From Pseudomonadota bacterium (GTDB taxonomy: Bacteria > Pseudomonadota > Alphaproteobacteria > Rhizobiales > Hyphomicrobiaceae): a stretch of 64,000 nucleotides of DNA. The position numbers and the translations under genes were made by a program. The notes under the pieces are model-generated. The model searched no databases, was not told where the DNA came from, and worked only from the letters and a program-made list of their open reading frames with translations. Position 1 is the stretch's first letter. Each line of letters begins with the position of its first letter. Below, in pieces: positions 26,621-38,401 of the stretch. The stretch is taken from the NCBI GenBank assembly GCA_023423275.1, contig JAFAFW010000015.1:1-64000 (forward strand), in the 5' to 3' direction.

Positions 26621-27310
26621 CTAGTTTGCAGCGGCCGGCTTGGCTTTGGCGCGCGCGATCAGCTCTTCGACCTTCGGCAGCATCGCCTCAACAACGACGG
26701 ACACCCCCTTGGCGTTGGGGTGCATACCGTCGTCGAGATTGAGTTCGGGCTTCAGCGCGACCTTGTCGAGGAAGAACGGATAGAGAAGGGCATCGTGCTC
26801 GCGCGCGAGTTCGGGAAAAATGAGATCAAACTTCTTCACATAATCGTCACCCCAATTGCGCGGCGACTGCATCCCGACCAGCAAGACGGCTGCTCCCCTG
26901 GCTTTCAGACGTTTCAGGATCTCATCGAGATTCCGGCGTGTCTGGGCCGGATCGATACCGCGCAGCGCATCGTTCGCGCCGAGCGCCAGGATTGCCGCAT
27001 CGAATTTTTCAGGCACCGCCCAATCGAAACGCTGAAGCCCGGCAGCCGTGGTGTCGCCGGAAACGCCCGCATTGATGACCTCCACCGCAAATCCTTTCTC
27101 GCGCAAAGCCTTCTCAAGTTGCGCGGGGAACGACTGGTCAGGTTGAAGGCCGTAGCCAGCCGTCAAACTGTCGCCGAATGCGAGGATCCGAATAGGACTG
27201 TCCTGTGCATGACCGACGGAGAGTGAAGCGATCAGCACGACGAAAGCATTGAACAATACCGCCAGCATGCTCACCTTTGCCGGTGCGCTGACCTTGGAGC
27301 GATGCTCCAT
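26621..27310 (-). CDS. SGNH/GDSL esterase, TesA-like, exported
   Basis: 229 aa from the ATG at 27310, which follows a gggaggc site. Residues 12-36 are a signal peptide ending HAQ. Block I AFGDSLTAGYG carries the catalytic serine; block III is GANDALRG; block V DGMHPNAKG carries the Asp-His pair. It should hydrolyse esters (aryl esters, lysophospholipids, acyl-CoA) in the periplasm. It is divergent from an ABC transporter pair of the YbbA/YbbP type, the same arrangement as tesA-ybbAP in enteric bacteria, which supports the TesA assignment. Confidence 0.9.
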   Translation of the reverse strand: MEHRSKVSAPAKVSMLAVLFNAFVVLIASLSVGHAQDSPIRILAFGDSLTAGYGLQPDQSFPAQLEKALREKGFAVEVINAGVSGDTTAAGLQRFDWAVPEKFDAAILALGANDALRGIDPAQTRRNLDEILKRLKARGAAVLLVGMQSPRNWGDDYVKKFDLIFPELAREHDALLYPFFLDKVALKPELNLDDGMHPNAKGVSVVVEAMLPKVEELIARAKAKPAAAN

Positions 27311-27409
27311 GATCTTGCCTCCCGTCCCGCGTATGGTTCGAATCCCTCTACCTGAGCGACACGTAGAAGCCGTCCTCAGATTCCGCAAGCTGCCGGAGAT
27401 GATCTGATA

Positions 27410-28105
27410 ATGCCACCCACCTCGCCGATCATAGATTTGACCGACGTCAGACTGCGGCTGACGAGCCGCGCCGGTCCGGTCGATATTCTGCGCGGGGTCT
27501 CCGTGAATGTCCCGCGGGGCGAGGCCGTTGCCATTGTCGGTCCGTCCGGCTCGGGCAAGACGTCGCTGCTGATGATCATCGCCGGACTCGAACGCGCGAC
27601 CAGTGGGGCCGTCAATGTCGCAGGGCATGATTTCACGACACTCGGCGAAGACGCGTTGGCGCTCATCCGCGGACGGGAAATCGGCATCGTCTTCCAATCG
27701 TTTCATCTCGTTCCGACGATGACAGCCCTCGAAAACGTCGCTCTGCCTCTCGAATTTGCCGGTGTGCCCGACGCCTTTCAGATTGCGGGCGCGACATTGG
27801 CAGAAGTTGGCCTGGGCCATCGGACGAGCCATTTTCCCGCACAATTGTCGGGCGGCGAGCAGCAGCGCGTCGCATTGGCCCGTGCGCTCGCCCCCCAGCC
27901 GAAACTAATCCTCGCCGATGAGCCGACCGGCAATCTGGATGGCAAGACAGGTGGCCAGATTGTCGAGCTCCTGTTTGAATTGCACAAGCGACGCGGAACG
28001 ACACTGGTCCTGGTGACGCACGACAACAGCCTCGCTGAGCGGTGTGAACGAACGATCCGGATGGCGGATGGGCAAATTCTGGCTTCGACGGCCGAGGCAG
28101 CATGA
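27410..28105 (+). CDS. ABC transporter ATP-binding protein, YbbA-like
   Basis: 231 aa. Walker A GPSGSGKT (about residues 44-51), Q-loop, signature LSGGEQQR (about 147-154), Walker B ILADEPTG and the switch histidine VTHD are all present. It belongs to the MacB/LolD branch that works with FtsX-like permeases. It overlaps the permease gene by four bases (ATGA). The conserved position next to a TesA-like esterase matches YbbA; the substrate exported is unknown. Confidence 0.92.
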   Translation: MPPTSPIIDLTDVRLRLTSRAGPVDILRGVSVNVPRGEAVAIVGPSGSGKTSLLMIIAGLERATSGAVNVAGHDFTTLGEDALALIRGREIGIVFQSFHLVPTMTALENVALPLEFAGVPDAFQIAGATLAEVGLGHRTSHFPAQLSGGEQQRVALARALAPQPKLILADEPTGNLDGKTGGQIVELLFELHKRRGTTLVLVTHDNSLAERCERTIRMADGQILASTAEAA

Positions 28106-30684
28106 CCAGCGACGTGACCATCGCTTCGGACAGCGGCTCCACGTCGCTGCGCTTTCCACCCATCCTGCGCCTCGCATTGCGGGAAGTGCGATACGGGCTC
28201 AACGGCTTTTACGTCTTCATCGCCTGTGTCGCCCTGGGCGTGATGGTGATTACCGGTGTCGGCGCCCTCAGCGATTCGTTGCGGCTCGGCTTCGAGCGTC
28301 AGGGTGAAGTCATCCTTGGCGGCGATGTCGCCATGTCGCGGACGCATCGGCGTGCGGAACCCAATGAACGCGCATGGATGCAGGCCCAAGGCCGCATCAG
28401 CGAAACCGCAACCATGCGCACGATGGCCCGGCGGCCGGATGGATCAGATCAAGCGCTGGCCGAATTGAAGGGCGTCGATAAGGCTTATCCGCTTGCGGGC
28501 GCCGTCGCGCTGGCCGATGGCGTCACGGTGGCACAAGCCCTGTTCGATCGACAGGGAGCAGCCGTTGCCCCCATTCTTCTGGAGCGGCTGAACCTCAAGA
28601 TCGGCGATCAGCTTTCGCTCGGCTCGATCACCGTACCGATCACCGGCGTCATCCAAAGCGAACCTGACAACATCACCGATCGGCTGACTTACGGTCCCCG
28701 CGTCCTTGTTTCCCTGGCGACGATGGAGCGTACCGGGCTCGTCCAGCCCGGTAGCCTTGTCCGGTGGCGCTACGCACTGAAGCTCGGCGACTCGGACGAC
28801 ACGAGCGCCGCGATGATCCCGCAATTCAAAAGCGCCGTCGATGCCGCGCTGCCGCAAAGCGGCTACTCGATCACGGACCGGCGCGATCCATCACCACGGG
28901 TGACGCGCACCCTCGAACGTCTGCGTCAGTTCCTCACCCTGTTGGGGCTGACGGCGCTGCTCGTCGGCGGCGTCGGTGTCGCCAACGCGGTGGCGACCTT
29001 CATCGACCGCCGCCGCAAGGTGATCGCGACCTTCAAAAGCCTCGGCGCGACGAGCGGCAAGATCTTCAGCGTGTTCCTGATCCAGGTGATGTGCATGGCG
29101 GCCATCGGCGTCGCCATCGGGCTGGCGCTCGGGTATCTCGTTCCCTTGGTTCTCAATGGGGTCTATGGCGACTCCCTGCCGATCCGTGCCGAGCTGACGA
29201 TCAGTCCATGGAGCGTGATTTCCGCTGCCGCATATGGGTTTTTGGTGGCGCTGCTCTTCACACTCTGGCCATTGGGACGGGCGGAACTGGTCCGCGCTGG
29301 CGTTCTGTTTCGCGATGAGGTCGCGGCGGAACACGTGTGGCCGAGGCCGCGCGTCATCGCATTGACCGTCGTGACCATCGTGACGCTGGCGCTGCTGGCG
29401 ATCCTGTCTTCGGATTCCCAGCGCATTGCGATCTACTTCTGCCTTGGGCTGGTTGGCGTATTCGGGATGTTCCTCGGCCTCGGTATTCTCATCACCCGTA
29501 TGGCGCAACGCGTGCCCCGGTCGCGCATTCCTGAGATGGCTCTGGCGATCGGCAACATCGGCGCGCCGGGCGGCCTGACGCGGTCCATCGTGCTATCCCT
29601 CGGCGCCGGTCTGTCCCTCCTCGTCGCAGTGGCGCTGACGGATGCCTCGCTGATGCGCGAACTGACGGCACGCATTCCCGAGACCAGCCCGACCTATTTC
29701 GTCCTCGACCTCCCGAAGGGCGAGGAGGGCGCGTTCCGCGATGTCGTTCAGCGCGTCGCGCCCGGCTCGGATTTCCGCGACGCCCCGATGCTGCGCGGCC
29801 GCATCGTCCGCCTCAAGGAGACCCCGGTGGAACAGATCAAGGTTCCCCCGGAAGCAGAATGGGTTCTGAATGGCGATCGCGGTCTCAGCTATTCCGACAC
29901 TGTGCCCGAGGGATCGCATGTCGTCTCCGGCGAGTGGTGGCCGGCTGACTACGACGGTGAGCCACTGGTGTCGTTCGAAACAGAGCTGGCCGACCATCTC
30001 GGTCTCAAGATCGGCGACACCGTCACCGTCAACGTGCTCGGCCGCAACGTCAACGCGCGCATCTCCAACCTGCGGGAGGTGAAATGGGAGTCCCTCGCGA
30101 TCAATTTCGTCATGGTGTTCTCGCCGAACACGCTGCGTGCGGCGCCGCATAATCTGCTGGCCACAATCACCATCCCGGATGAAGAGGATCTGACCAGGGA
30201 TGCCGAGCTGGCACGCACCATCTCGCGCACCTTCCCATCGGTCACGGCGATCCGCGTCAAGGACGCGATCGATTCGTTCAACGCGGTCTTCCAGCAAGTG
30301 ATGACGGCAGTTCGGGCGGCCGGTAGCGTCACACTCCTCGCAGGCGCCCTGGTGTTGGCGGGAGCACTCGCTACGGCGCAGCGTCGCCGGATCAAGCAAG
30401 CAGTGATTCTGAAAGCGATCGGCGCAACCCGACGGCGTATCCTGGTCTCCCATACGATCGAATATGCCCTGCTGGCCGTTGTGACCGCGTCCGTGGCGGT
30501 TGTGCTGGGAACAATCTCGGCATGGATCGTCGTGACCCGAATCATGGAGGCAGAATTTGCCTTCTCCGCGAGCGCCGTGCTGGCAGCCCTCGGCGTGGCG
30601 CTGGCGCTCATTCTAGGCTTCGGAGGCCTCGGGACCTGGCAAGTTTTGAGGGCGCCCCCCGTCCCTTATCTCCGATCGGAGTAG
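28102..30684 (+). CDS. ABC transporter permease, YbbP-like, two FtsX domains
   Basis: 860 aa. A membrane segment near residues 37-57 is followed by a long periplasmic domain (MacB-like), then FtsX-type helix groups at about 280-425 and a repeat near 740-850. Such large permeases with two FtsX units carry the YbbP name. It works with the ATPase encoded just before it. Such pairs move lipids, lipoproteins or other envelope substrates, or respond to envelope stress, without being classical importers. Confidence 0.9.
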   Translation: MTSDVTIASDSGSTSLRFPPILRLALREVRYGLNGFYVFIACVALGVMVITGVGALSDSLRLGFERQGEVILGGDVAMSRTHRRAEPNERAWMQAQGRISETATMRTMARRPDGSDQALAELKGVDKAYPLAGAVALADGVTVAQALFDRQGAAVAPILLERLNLKIGDQLSLGSITVPITGVIQSEPDNITDRLTYGPRVLVSLATMERTGLVQPGSLVRWRYALKLGDSDDTSAAMIPQFKSAVDAALPQSGYSITDRRDPSPRVTRTLERLRQFLTLLGLTALLVGGVGVANAVATFIDRRRKVIATFKSLGATSGKIFSVFLIQVMCMAAIGVAIGLALGYLVPLVLNGVYGDSLPIRAELTISPWSVISAAAYGFLVALLFTLWPLGRAELVRAGVLFRDEVAAEHVWPRPRVIALTVVTIVTLALLAILSSDSQRIAIYFCLGLVGVFGMFLGLGILITRMAQRVPRSRIPEMALAIGNIGAPGGLTRSIVLSLGAGLSLLVAVALTDASLMRELTARIPETSPTYFVLDLPKGEEGAFRDVVQRVAPGSDFRDAPMLRGRIVRLKETPVEQIKVPPEAEWVLNGDRGLSYSDTVPEGSHVVSGEWWPADYDGEPLVSFETELADHLGLKIGDTVTVNVLGRNVNARISNLREVKWESLAINFVMVFSPNTLRAAPHNLLATITIPDEEDLTRDAELARTISRTFPSVTAIRVKDAIDSFNAVFQQVMTAVRAAGSVTLLAGALVLAGALATAQRRRIKQAVILKAIGATRRRILVSHTIEYALLAVVTASVAVVLGTISAWIVVTRIMEAEFAFSASAVLAALGVALALILGFGGLGTWQVLRAPPVPYLRSE

Positions 30685-30866
30685 AAAATCTCCGAAGGAA
30701 GTTGAGGCTCAGGCTCATGCCTTGTTTCAAATCCCCGTAATTCCTAAGTCCCATGGGCGGAATAATGTCCCGCCATGCCTTGAAAGAGGCAAATACGCGG
30801 GTCATATTCCAGACTGGTTTCTCAGGGGTGCTCGCGCCGACGCGCTCAAGTCAAAGGGATCGAAAC

Positions 30867-31646
30867 ATGGCACAACTCGATAACAGGTATGGACAGTACG
30901 GTACGACCGCCCGGACGGGCGCTGCCGTAGACGAAGGTCTGCGTTCGTACATGCTGACCGTCTACAACTACATGGCGGCTGGCGTCGCCCTGACGGGCAT
31001 CGTCGCTTACCTGGTGTTCAGTGCAGCCGTTACGGGCGATGCGGCATCCAGTGTGGCTCAGCTTCGCAATGGCACCTATCTGACCGAGTTTGGCCGCCTG
31101 GTGTTCGTCAGTCCGCTGAAGTGGGCGCTGATGCTGGCGCCGCTCGCCTTCGTGTTCTTCCTGTCGTTCCGCGTTTATCAGATGAGCGTCAGCGCAGCTC
31201 AGATTTCGTTCTGGCTGTTTGCGGCGGTCATGGGCGCTTCTCTCTCGACCATCTTCCTGGTCTACACGGGCGCCTCGATCACCCGCGTGTTCTTCATCAC
31301 GGCGGCGGCGTTCGGAAGCCTCAGCCTGTATGGCTACACGACCAAGAAGGATCTCTCCGGTTGGGGGACGTTCCTGTTCATGGGTCTGATCGGCGTGATC
31401 ATCGCTGCGCTGGTTAACCTCTTCCTGCAGTCCAGCGCTCTGCAGTTCGCCATCTCCGTGATCGGCGTGCTAGTGTTCGCCGGCCTCACCGCCTACGACA
31501 CGCAGCGCATCAAGGACGGCTACTATGAAGTCGCCGGCAATGCCGAACTGGCCGCTAAGACGGCGATCATGGGCGCGCTGAGCCTGTACCTCGACTTCAT
31601 CAACATGTTCACGATGCTGCTGTCGCTGTTTGGCAACCGCGAATAA
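30867..31646 (+). CDS. Bax inhibitor-1/YccA family membrane protein
   Basis: 259 aa, about seven hydrophobic segments. The start is the ATG at 30867; an in-frame upstream extension lacks similarity to the family. The sequence YDTQRIK near residue 210 holds the conserved Asp of the BI-1 family. These inner-membrane proteins affect the FtsH protease and calcium leak. It is monocistronic, with a terminator just after it. Confidence 0.9.
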   Translation: MAQLDNRYGQYGTTARTGAAVDEGLRSYMLTVYNYMAAGVALTGIVAYLVFSAAVTGDAASSVAQLRNGTYLTEFGRLVFVSPLKWALMLAPLAFVFFLSFRVYQMSVSAAQISFWLFAAVMGASLSTIFLVYTGASITRVFFITAAAFGSLSLYGYTTKKDLSGWGTFLFMGLIGVIIAALVNLFLQSSALQFAISVIGVLVFAGLTAYDTQRIKDGYYEVAGNAELAAKTAIMGALSLYLDFINMFTMLLSLFGNRE

Positions 31647-31675
31647 GCATTCGAAACAGGTTGAAAGACATTTGG

Positions 31676-31705
31676 AAGGGCCTCGCCATCGGCGCGGCCC
31701 TTTTC
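31676..31705 (+). terminator. Rho-independent terminator after the BI-1 gene
   Basis: A 7-bp stem (31676-31682 with 31696-31702) with a GC-rich inner loop and T tail, 30 bp after the stop. Confidence 0.7.
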
Positions 31706-31760
31706 CTTTGCCTAGCCTCCTGCGCTATAAGCATGATCCAGGACATCCGAGGGCAGGGCG

Positions 31761-32288
31761 ATGGAAAAGCCGATCATACGGGCAGCACGGCGGGAAGACC
31801 TTCCGGCAGTCACAGCGATCTATCGGCCCGCCGTCCTGCACGGAACAGCCAGCTTCGAATTGGAGCCGCCGTCGGAAGACGAAATGGCACGGCGCTATGA
31901 CGCCATCACCGGCGGCGGCTTCCCCTACATCGTCGCCGAGATCGGGGATGCCGTCGTCGGATATGGCTACGTCAATGCATTCCGACCCAGACCTGCTTAT
32001 CGCTCCAGCATCGAGAATTCGGTTTACGTCGCCCCTGATCAGCAGGGCAAGGGCATTGGCCGCGCGCTGCTCGAGGCACTCATCCGCATCGCCACCACGC
32101 AAGGCTATCGCCAGATGGTCGCCGTCATCGGTGATTCGAGCCAGCGCGCCTCCATCGGCCTGCATCGGGCGCTCGGTTTCACCTTCTCGGGCACGATCCA
32201 TTCCGCCGGCTTCAAACATGGCCGCTGGCTGGACATCGTCATGATGCAGCGCGCGCTCGGCGACGGCGACGCCAGCCCGCCGCGCTGA
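31761..32288 (+). CDS. GNAT-family N-acetyltransferase, phosphinothricin-acetyltransferase-like
   Basis: 175 aa, one GNAT domain. The acetyl-CoA-binding QQGKGIGRALLEA (about residues 94-106) and the following HRALGF...GTIHSAGFKHGRWLD segment match the PAT/MddA group, which acetylates phosphinothricin, methionine sulfoximine or related compounds. It lies after the BI-1 terminator and is convergent with the DUF2794 gene by 3 bp. The precise substrate is not readable. Confidence 0.88.
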   Translation: MEKPIIRAARREDLPAVTAIYRPAVLHGTASFELEPPSEDEMARRYDAITGGGFPYIVAEIGDAVVGYGYVNAFRPRPAYRSSIENSVYVAPDQQGKGIGRALLEALIRIATTQGYRQMVAVIGDSSQRASIGLHRALGFTFSGTIHSAGFKHGRWLDIVMMQRALGDGDASPPR

Positions 32289-32291
32289 CCC

Positions 32292-32693
32292 CTAAACAAG
32301 CCGCAGCCGACCCTCGAGCACCTGCAAGACGCGGCGTAGGTCGTGGCCACGCTTGAGCACGAGACCACCTGCCGCAATCACGCTGTAAGCGCCCTGCTTG
32401 CGTGCCAGCTTGGGATTCTTCTCGATGCGGTACAATGGATACTCGCTGGACCGCCGGAAGACTGAGAACACGGCCTTGTCACGTCCCATGTCGAGCGCGT
32501 AGTCGCGCCACTCGCCAGCCGCAACCTTACGGCCATAGACGGCAAGGATGTCGTCCAATTCGCGCCGGTTGAAGAATGTGGATGTGGATGAAAGCGTTCC
32601 GGAAGCTGGCTGTGCAGGACCGGATTGTAGCTGAGCGCCCGCGTGACGCGGGCTGAGTGCTATCGGTTCGGAATCGCTCAATGGCGCCTCCAT
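32292..32693 (-). CDS. DUF2794 domain protein
   Basis: 133 aa; residues about 38-130 match DUF2794, found almost only in alphaproteobacteria (FFNRRELDDIL, YRIEKNPKLARKQGAYSV). The first 35 residues are low-complexity. The function is unknown. It lies near DUF1223, acnA and the ccm genes, an association I recall from Bradyrhizobium-like genomes. Confidence 0.88.
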   Translation of the reverse strand: MEAPLSDSEPIALSPRHAGAQLQSGPAQPASGTLSSTSTFFNRRELDDILAVYGRKVAAGEWRDYALDMGRDKAVFSVFRRSSEYPLYRIEKNPKLARKQGAYSVIAAGGLVLKRGHDLRRVLQVLEGRLRLV

Positions 32694-32855
32694 GTCAGTC
32701 TTTGATAGTTGCGCGAGGTCGATCGAATTTCAAGACTTAACGGCGGTATCAAGCAAGCCGTTGGATGCAATAAATTGCAACAAAAATCACGGAACCGCCA
32801 CAGTCCGTCCAAGCGACCGCCCCATTGCCGCGCATAATGAGGATTGTCGCCCCTC

Positions 32856-32925
32856 GGCCCGGTCCACTCGCTCGGAACTGACGCCCCCCAAAGTCCCACC
32901 GAGCTCTTCCCCCCTGGACCGGGCC
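32856..32925. repeat. Stem-loop unit 1 of a tandem structured repeat
   Basis: Outer arms ggcccggtcc (32856-32865) and ggaccgggcc (32916-32925) pair perfectly over 10 bp. An inner stem gctcgg (32870-32875) with ccgagc (32899-32904) closes a loop containing a run of six C. The same plan occurs in unit 2. It is either a structured RNA or a repeat element; strand unknown. Confidence 0.55.
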
Positions 32926-33018
32926 CCTAGGGGTCTCGCCACCGAAGGCGCCTCCATCTTGCCGTTGTTGCGCCCCCCTCCCGCCGCGAATCAAAAGCAA
33001 TTTCAAGTCATTGCCCCT

Positions 33019-33090
33019 GGCCCGGTCACACGGCGGGCTCCGGATCCTCAGCCCCCCGAGCTGCCCGGAGCACAATGCCGAGACCGGGCC
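33019..33090. repeat. Stem-loop unit 2 of a tandem structured repeat
   Basis: Outer arms ggcccggtc (33019-33027) and gaccgggcc (33082-33090) pair over 9 bp, and inner arms gctccg (33037-33042) and cggagc (33066-33071) pair around a loop that again holds a run of six C. Compared with unit 1, one inner base pair is changed on both sides so that pairing is kept. Confidence 0.55.
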
Positions 33091-33187
33091 ATTTGCCGTT
33101 TGGCCGGCCGTCAATCCACCTGAAAATGTCTGCTGAATTCAACCTTGAAGCCGCCGCGTGGCCGCTATCCGACAGGGCAGATCGACC

Positions 33188-33949
33188 TCAGTGTGTCGGA
33201 CCGGTCATCCAGGTTGCGCCCACGATGGCGCCGACCTTGCCCTGCTGCAACAGCACGGCGCACTTCTGCTTGCGATCCTTGAGCACAGAAGCCTCGCTGA
33301 GCTCGATCCGGACCGGCTTTTCCGACCAATTTCCGACGGCCGTCAACTCGCGCACGACGTTCGTGTAGATGACCTTCTTGCCGCGATTCTCGCCGCGCTT
33401 GATCTCCACCTCGACGCTCGGCTGAACGATCGCGAGCCAAATCGTGCCTCCCGCAGTGCCGCCTTGCGGTGATTGGAGCGGAAGGGTCTCGATCGCCAGG
33501 GTCTTGCCGTCGCTCAGCGCGGTCACGGCGACACGAAGCGGTTTCAACTCCGCATCCGTCTTCTCAAGAGCACGATCAATTTCGTCTTTGTTGCTGCCGA
33601 CGGCATGAATGAGCCCATTGACAACGACTTGCGGCGTGTAGACGTGGCCGTCGCCGCGTTTCTCGGCATAGCCGCGCTGACGCCCCGTGAACCGGGGACT
33701 GGCCAACGTGTCCTTCCAGCCGAGATAATCCCAGTAATCAACCGGAAGCGAGATGGCGACAACATCAGGCCGCTTGGCATATTGCTGCAAAAGAGCGTCT
33801 GCGACCGGACAGGACGAGCAGCCTTGGCTGGTGAACAGCTCAACCACGTTGGTCGGCCGCGCATCCTGCGCCACAGCTCCCTGCGTCAGACCTACAAGGC
33901 CCGCGAGCAGAGCAGGAACCGCCCACAAGGTGTTCAGCCGCAAAGGCAT
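33188..33949 (-). CDS. DUF1223 secreted thioredoxin-like protein
   Basis: 253 aa from the ATG at 33949, which follows a gaaggaagatc site. A signal peptide (about residues 1-27) precedes a domain with Cys44-Ser-Ser-Cys47 in the motif FTSQGCSSCP, as in thioredoxin-like DUF1223 proteins, and a VVNG motif around residues 115-118 like the cis-proline region. It is probably a periplasmic thiol protein; partners are unknown. It lies downstream of acnA on the same strand, beyond a terminator. Confidence 0.88.
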   Translation of the reverse strand: MPLRLNTLWAVPALLAGLVGLTQGAVAQDARPTNVVELFTSQGCSSCPVADALLQQYAKRPDVVAISLPVDYWDYLGWKDTLASPRFTGRQRGYAEKRGDGHVYTPQVVVNGLIHAVGSNKDEIDRALEKTDAELKPLRVAVTALSDGKTLAIETLPLQSPQGGTAGGTIWLAIVQPSVEVEIKRGENRGKKVIYTNVVRELTAVGNWSEKPVRIELSEASVLKDRKQKCAVLLQQGKVGAIVGATWMTGPTH

Positions 33950-34046
33950 GATCTTCCTTCTTCGTCCATCCCGACGAAAGCTTATCCTCTCATGGATATT
34001 CAATTGCGAGTCACGAATGGGTGAGGCAAAGGGTAACTAAATCACT

Positions 34047-34082
34047 GAAAAGCAGGCCGGTCTTGGGACCGGCCTGCTTTCT
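34047..34082. terminator. Terminator after acnA (12-bp stem)
   Basis: A perfect 12-bp stem (34051-34062 with 34067-34078) with a 4-nt loop. On the minus strand it is followed by four T, fitting the end of the aconitase message just downstream of its stop at 34090. Confidence 0.88.
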
Positions 34083-34089
34083 TGGCTCC

Positions 34090-36807
<2,718 letters not shown>

Positions 36808-37038
36808 GGTTGGGTCCTCCTTCAGTTGCAGCCGCGCCGCCGGAGTGCCGACGGAGGGAATGGAACCCGTTTTGCGCTAGCATCGATCAGAGCCTGCTCC
36901 TTATATAGGTCGGCTCTCACACGCACTACCAGCCCAACTTTTACACCCCCTGGCCGGCAGGCATGCGTTCCCGGCAACCTAGCAGGCAATCTCGTGGTCG
37001 ATCACGACGCAAAATATCTCAGACCTCATGAGTCGGGT

Positions 37039-37653
37039 TTGACCGTGGAAGGACTGTCGGTCGAACGCGGCGGACGGACTGTTCTGCATGAGCTTTCGCT
37101 GACGGTCGCGGCGGGAGAGGGCATCCTGCTGCTCGGCGCCAACGGCGCTGGCAAAACGACCCTGTTGAAAGCGATCTCCGGGCTGCTACCGCCTGCCGCA
37201 GGCAACATCCGCCTGACCACTGGCGATCCGGAAGCATCGGTCGCCGAACGGGCGCATTATGTCGGTCATACCAACGGTATCCGTGCGAGCCTCACCGTCT
37301 CCGAGAACGCAGCATTCTGGGCGCGATTTTTAGGGACCGGAGCAAGGGAAGCCGTGACATCGGCGCTTGAGCGCTTCGGTCTCGACGATCTGGCATCCGT
37401 GCCCGCCGGCTATCTCTCGGCCGGCCAGAAACGGAGGCTCGGGCTTGTCCGGCTGCTGCTGGCCGAACGCCCGCTTTGGCTTCTGGACGAACCGACGACC
37501 TCTCTGGATACCCATTCCACAGCGATCCTGACCGATGTCATCGATGCTCACGTGGCCCGTGGGGGCATGGCGATCATCGCAACGCACGTGCCAATGGCAC
37601 TGACGCGGCGCACGCGTGAACTCACGCTTCGCCCCAGCGTGAGAATGGCATGA
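37039..37653 (+). CDS. ccmA: Heme exporter ATP-binding protein CcmA
   Basis: About 204 aa with Walker A GANGAGKTTLL, signature LSAGQKRR (Ala for Gly, as usual in CcmA) and Walker B LLDEPTTSLD. CcmA powers the CcmABCD complex that releases heme-loaded CcmE for cytochrome c maturation. The start is unclear: TTG 37039 gives an N-terminus like other CcmA proteins; GTG 36994 would add 15 residues. It overlaps ccmB by four bases. Confidence 0.9.
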   Translation: MTVEGLSVERGGRTVLHELSLTVAAGEGILLLGANGAGKTTLLKAISGLLPPAAGNIRLTTGDPEASVAERAHYVGHTNGIRASLTVSENAAFWARFLGTGAREAVTSALERFGLDDLASVPAGYLSAGQKRRLGLVRLLLAERPLWLLDEPTTSLDTHSTAILTDVIDAHVARGGMAIIATHVPMALTRRTRELTLRPSVRMA

Positions 37654-38330
37654 GCGGGTTGGCTAACGGATTCTGGGTGTTGCTCAGGCGTGACCTGCTG
37701 CTGGCCGTGCGCGAAGGCGGCGCCACCGGGACAGCCCTCGGCTTCTTCCTCGTGGTGGTCTCGCTGATGCCGCTGGGTCTCGGTCCGGACTTGCAGCTGC
37801 TCTCCCGCATCGCGCCGGGCGTGTTGTGGATCGGGCTCCTGTTGGCGGCACTTCTGTCACTCAGCCGGCTGTTCGACACGGACCGTGATGAAGGCGTGCT
37901 GGAGATCCTGTCGATGGGGCCACTGCCGCTTGAGCTGGTGGTGGCGGCCAAGGCGCTGGCGCATTGGCTCTCGACCTGCCTGCCGCTTGCGCTTTTTGTC
38001 CCGCTGCTCGGACTGTTGCTCAATCTCGATCTCGCCGCGTCACCAATTCTGTTCGCGACGGTGCTGATCGGCACCCCGGCGATCAGCTTCCTGGGCAGCG
38101 TAGGGGCCGCACTGACCCTGAGAACACGCCGCGGCGGTCTGCTGATGGCGCTGCTGGTGCTGCCGCTGTTCGTTCCAACCCTTATTTTCGGCATCTCGGC
38201 CGTCAGCGCGGTTGTGTCGCCGCCCGGCAGTCTGTCGGCATCGCTATCGCTGCTGGGCGCGACCAGCCTCGCCTCCCTTGTCATCGGACCATTGGCCGCC
38301 GCAGCAGCCCTGCGCGCGCAGCTTGGCTGA
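37650..38330 (+). CDS. ccmB: Heme exporter protein CcmB
   Basis: 226 aa, six hydrophobic segments, with the family start LLRRDLLLAVREGG and a FDTDRDEGVLE region near residues 75-85. CcmB is the membrane partner of CcmA. The start overlaps the ccmA stop (ATGA), so the two are translationally coupled. Length is as usual (about 220 aa). Confidence 0.95.
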   Translation: MSGLANGFWVLLRRDLLLAVREGGATGTALGFFLVVVSLMPLGLGPDLQLLSRIAPGVLWIGLLLAALLSLSRLFDTDRDEGVLEILSMGPLPLELVVAAKALAHWLSTCLPLALFVPLLGLLLNLDLAASPILFATVLIGTPAISFLGSVGAALTLRTRRGGLLMALLVLPLFVPTLIFGISAVSAVVSPPGSLSASLSLLGATSLASLVIGPLAAAAALRAQLG

Positions 38331-38401
38331 TTGCCTCAGGCAATGTCACACCAGCCGCGACGTTCGTGTGATTTGCGCGACCCAAGAGAAGGCCCTAGAT
38401 C

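Larger units (their letters stand above)
32694..33187. other. Non-coding region between DUF2794 and DUF1223 genes
   Basis: 494 bp with no convincing gene: the open frames have poor codon use and no ribosome-binding sites. It holds two related stem-loop units at 32856-32925 and 33019-33090, listed separately, and a C-rich stretch (cgcccccctcccg) near 32971. Confidence 0.6.

Noticed and set aside
31661..31900. Short frame with a lipoprotein-like start after the BI-1 gene
   Set aside because: It runs through the terminator hairpin and into the GNAT gene in another frame; best explained as chance.
32692..33123. Open frames on both strands in the 32.7-33.1 kb gap
   Set aside because: Compositionally odd translations, no start signals, and the region is better explained by paired repeats.
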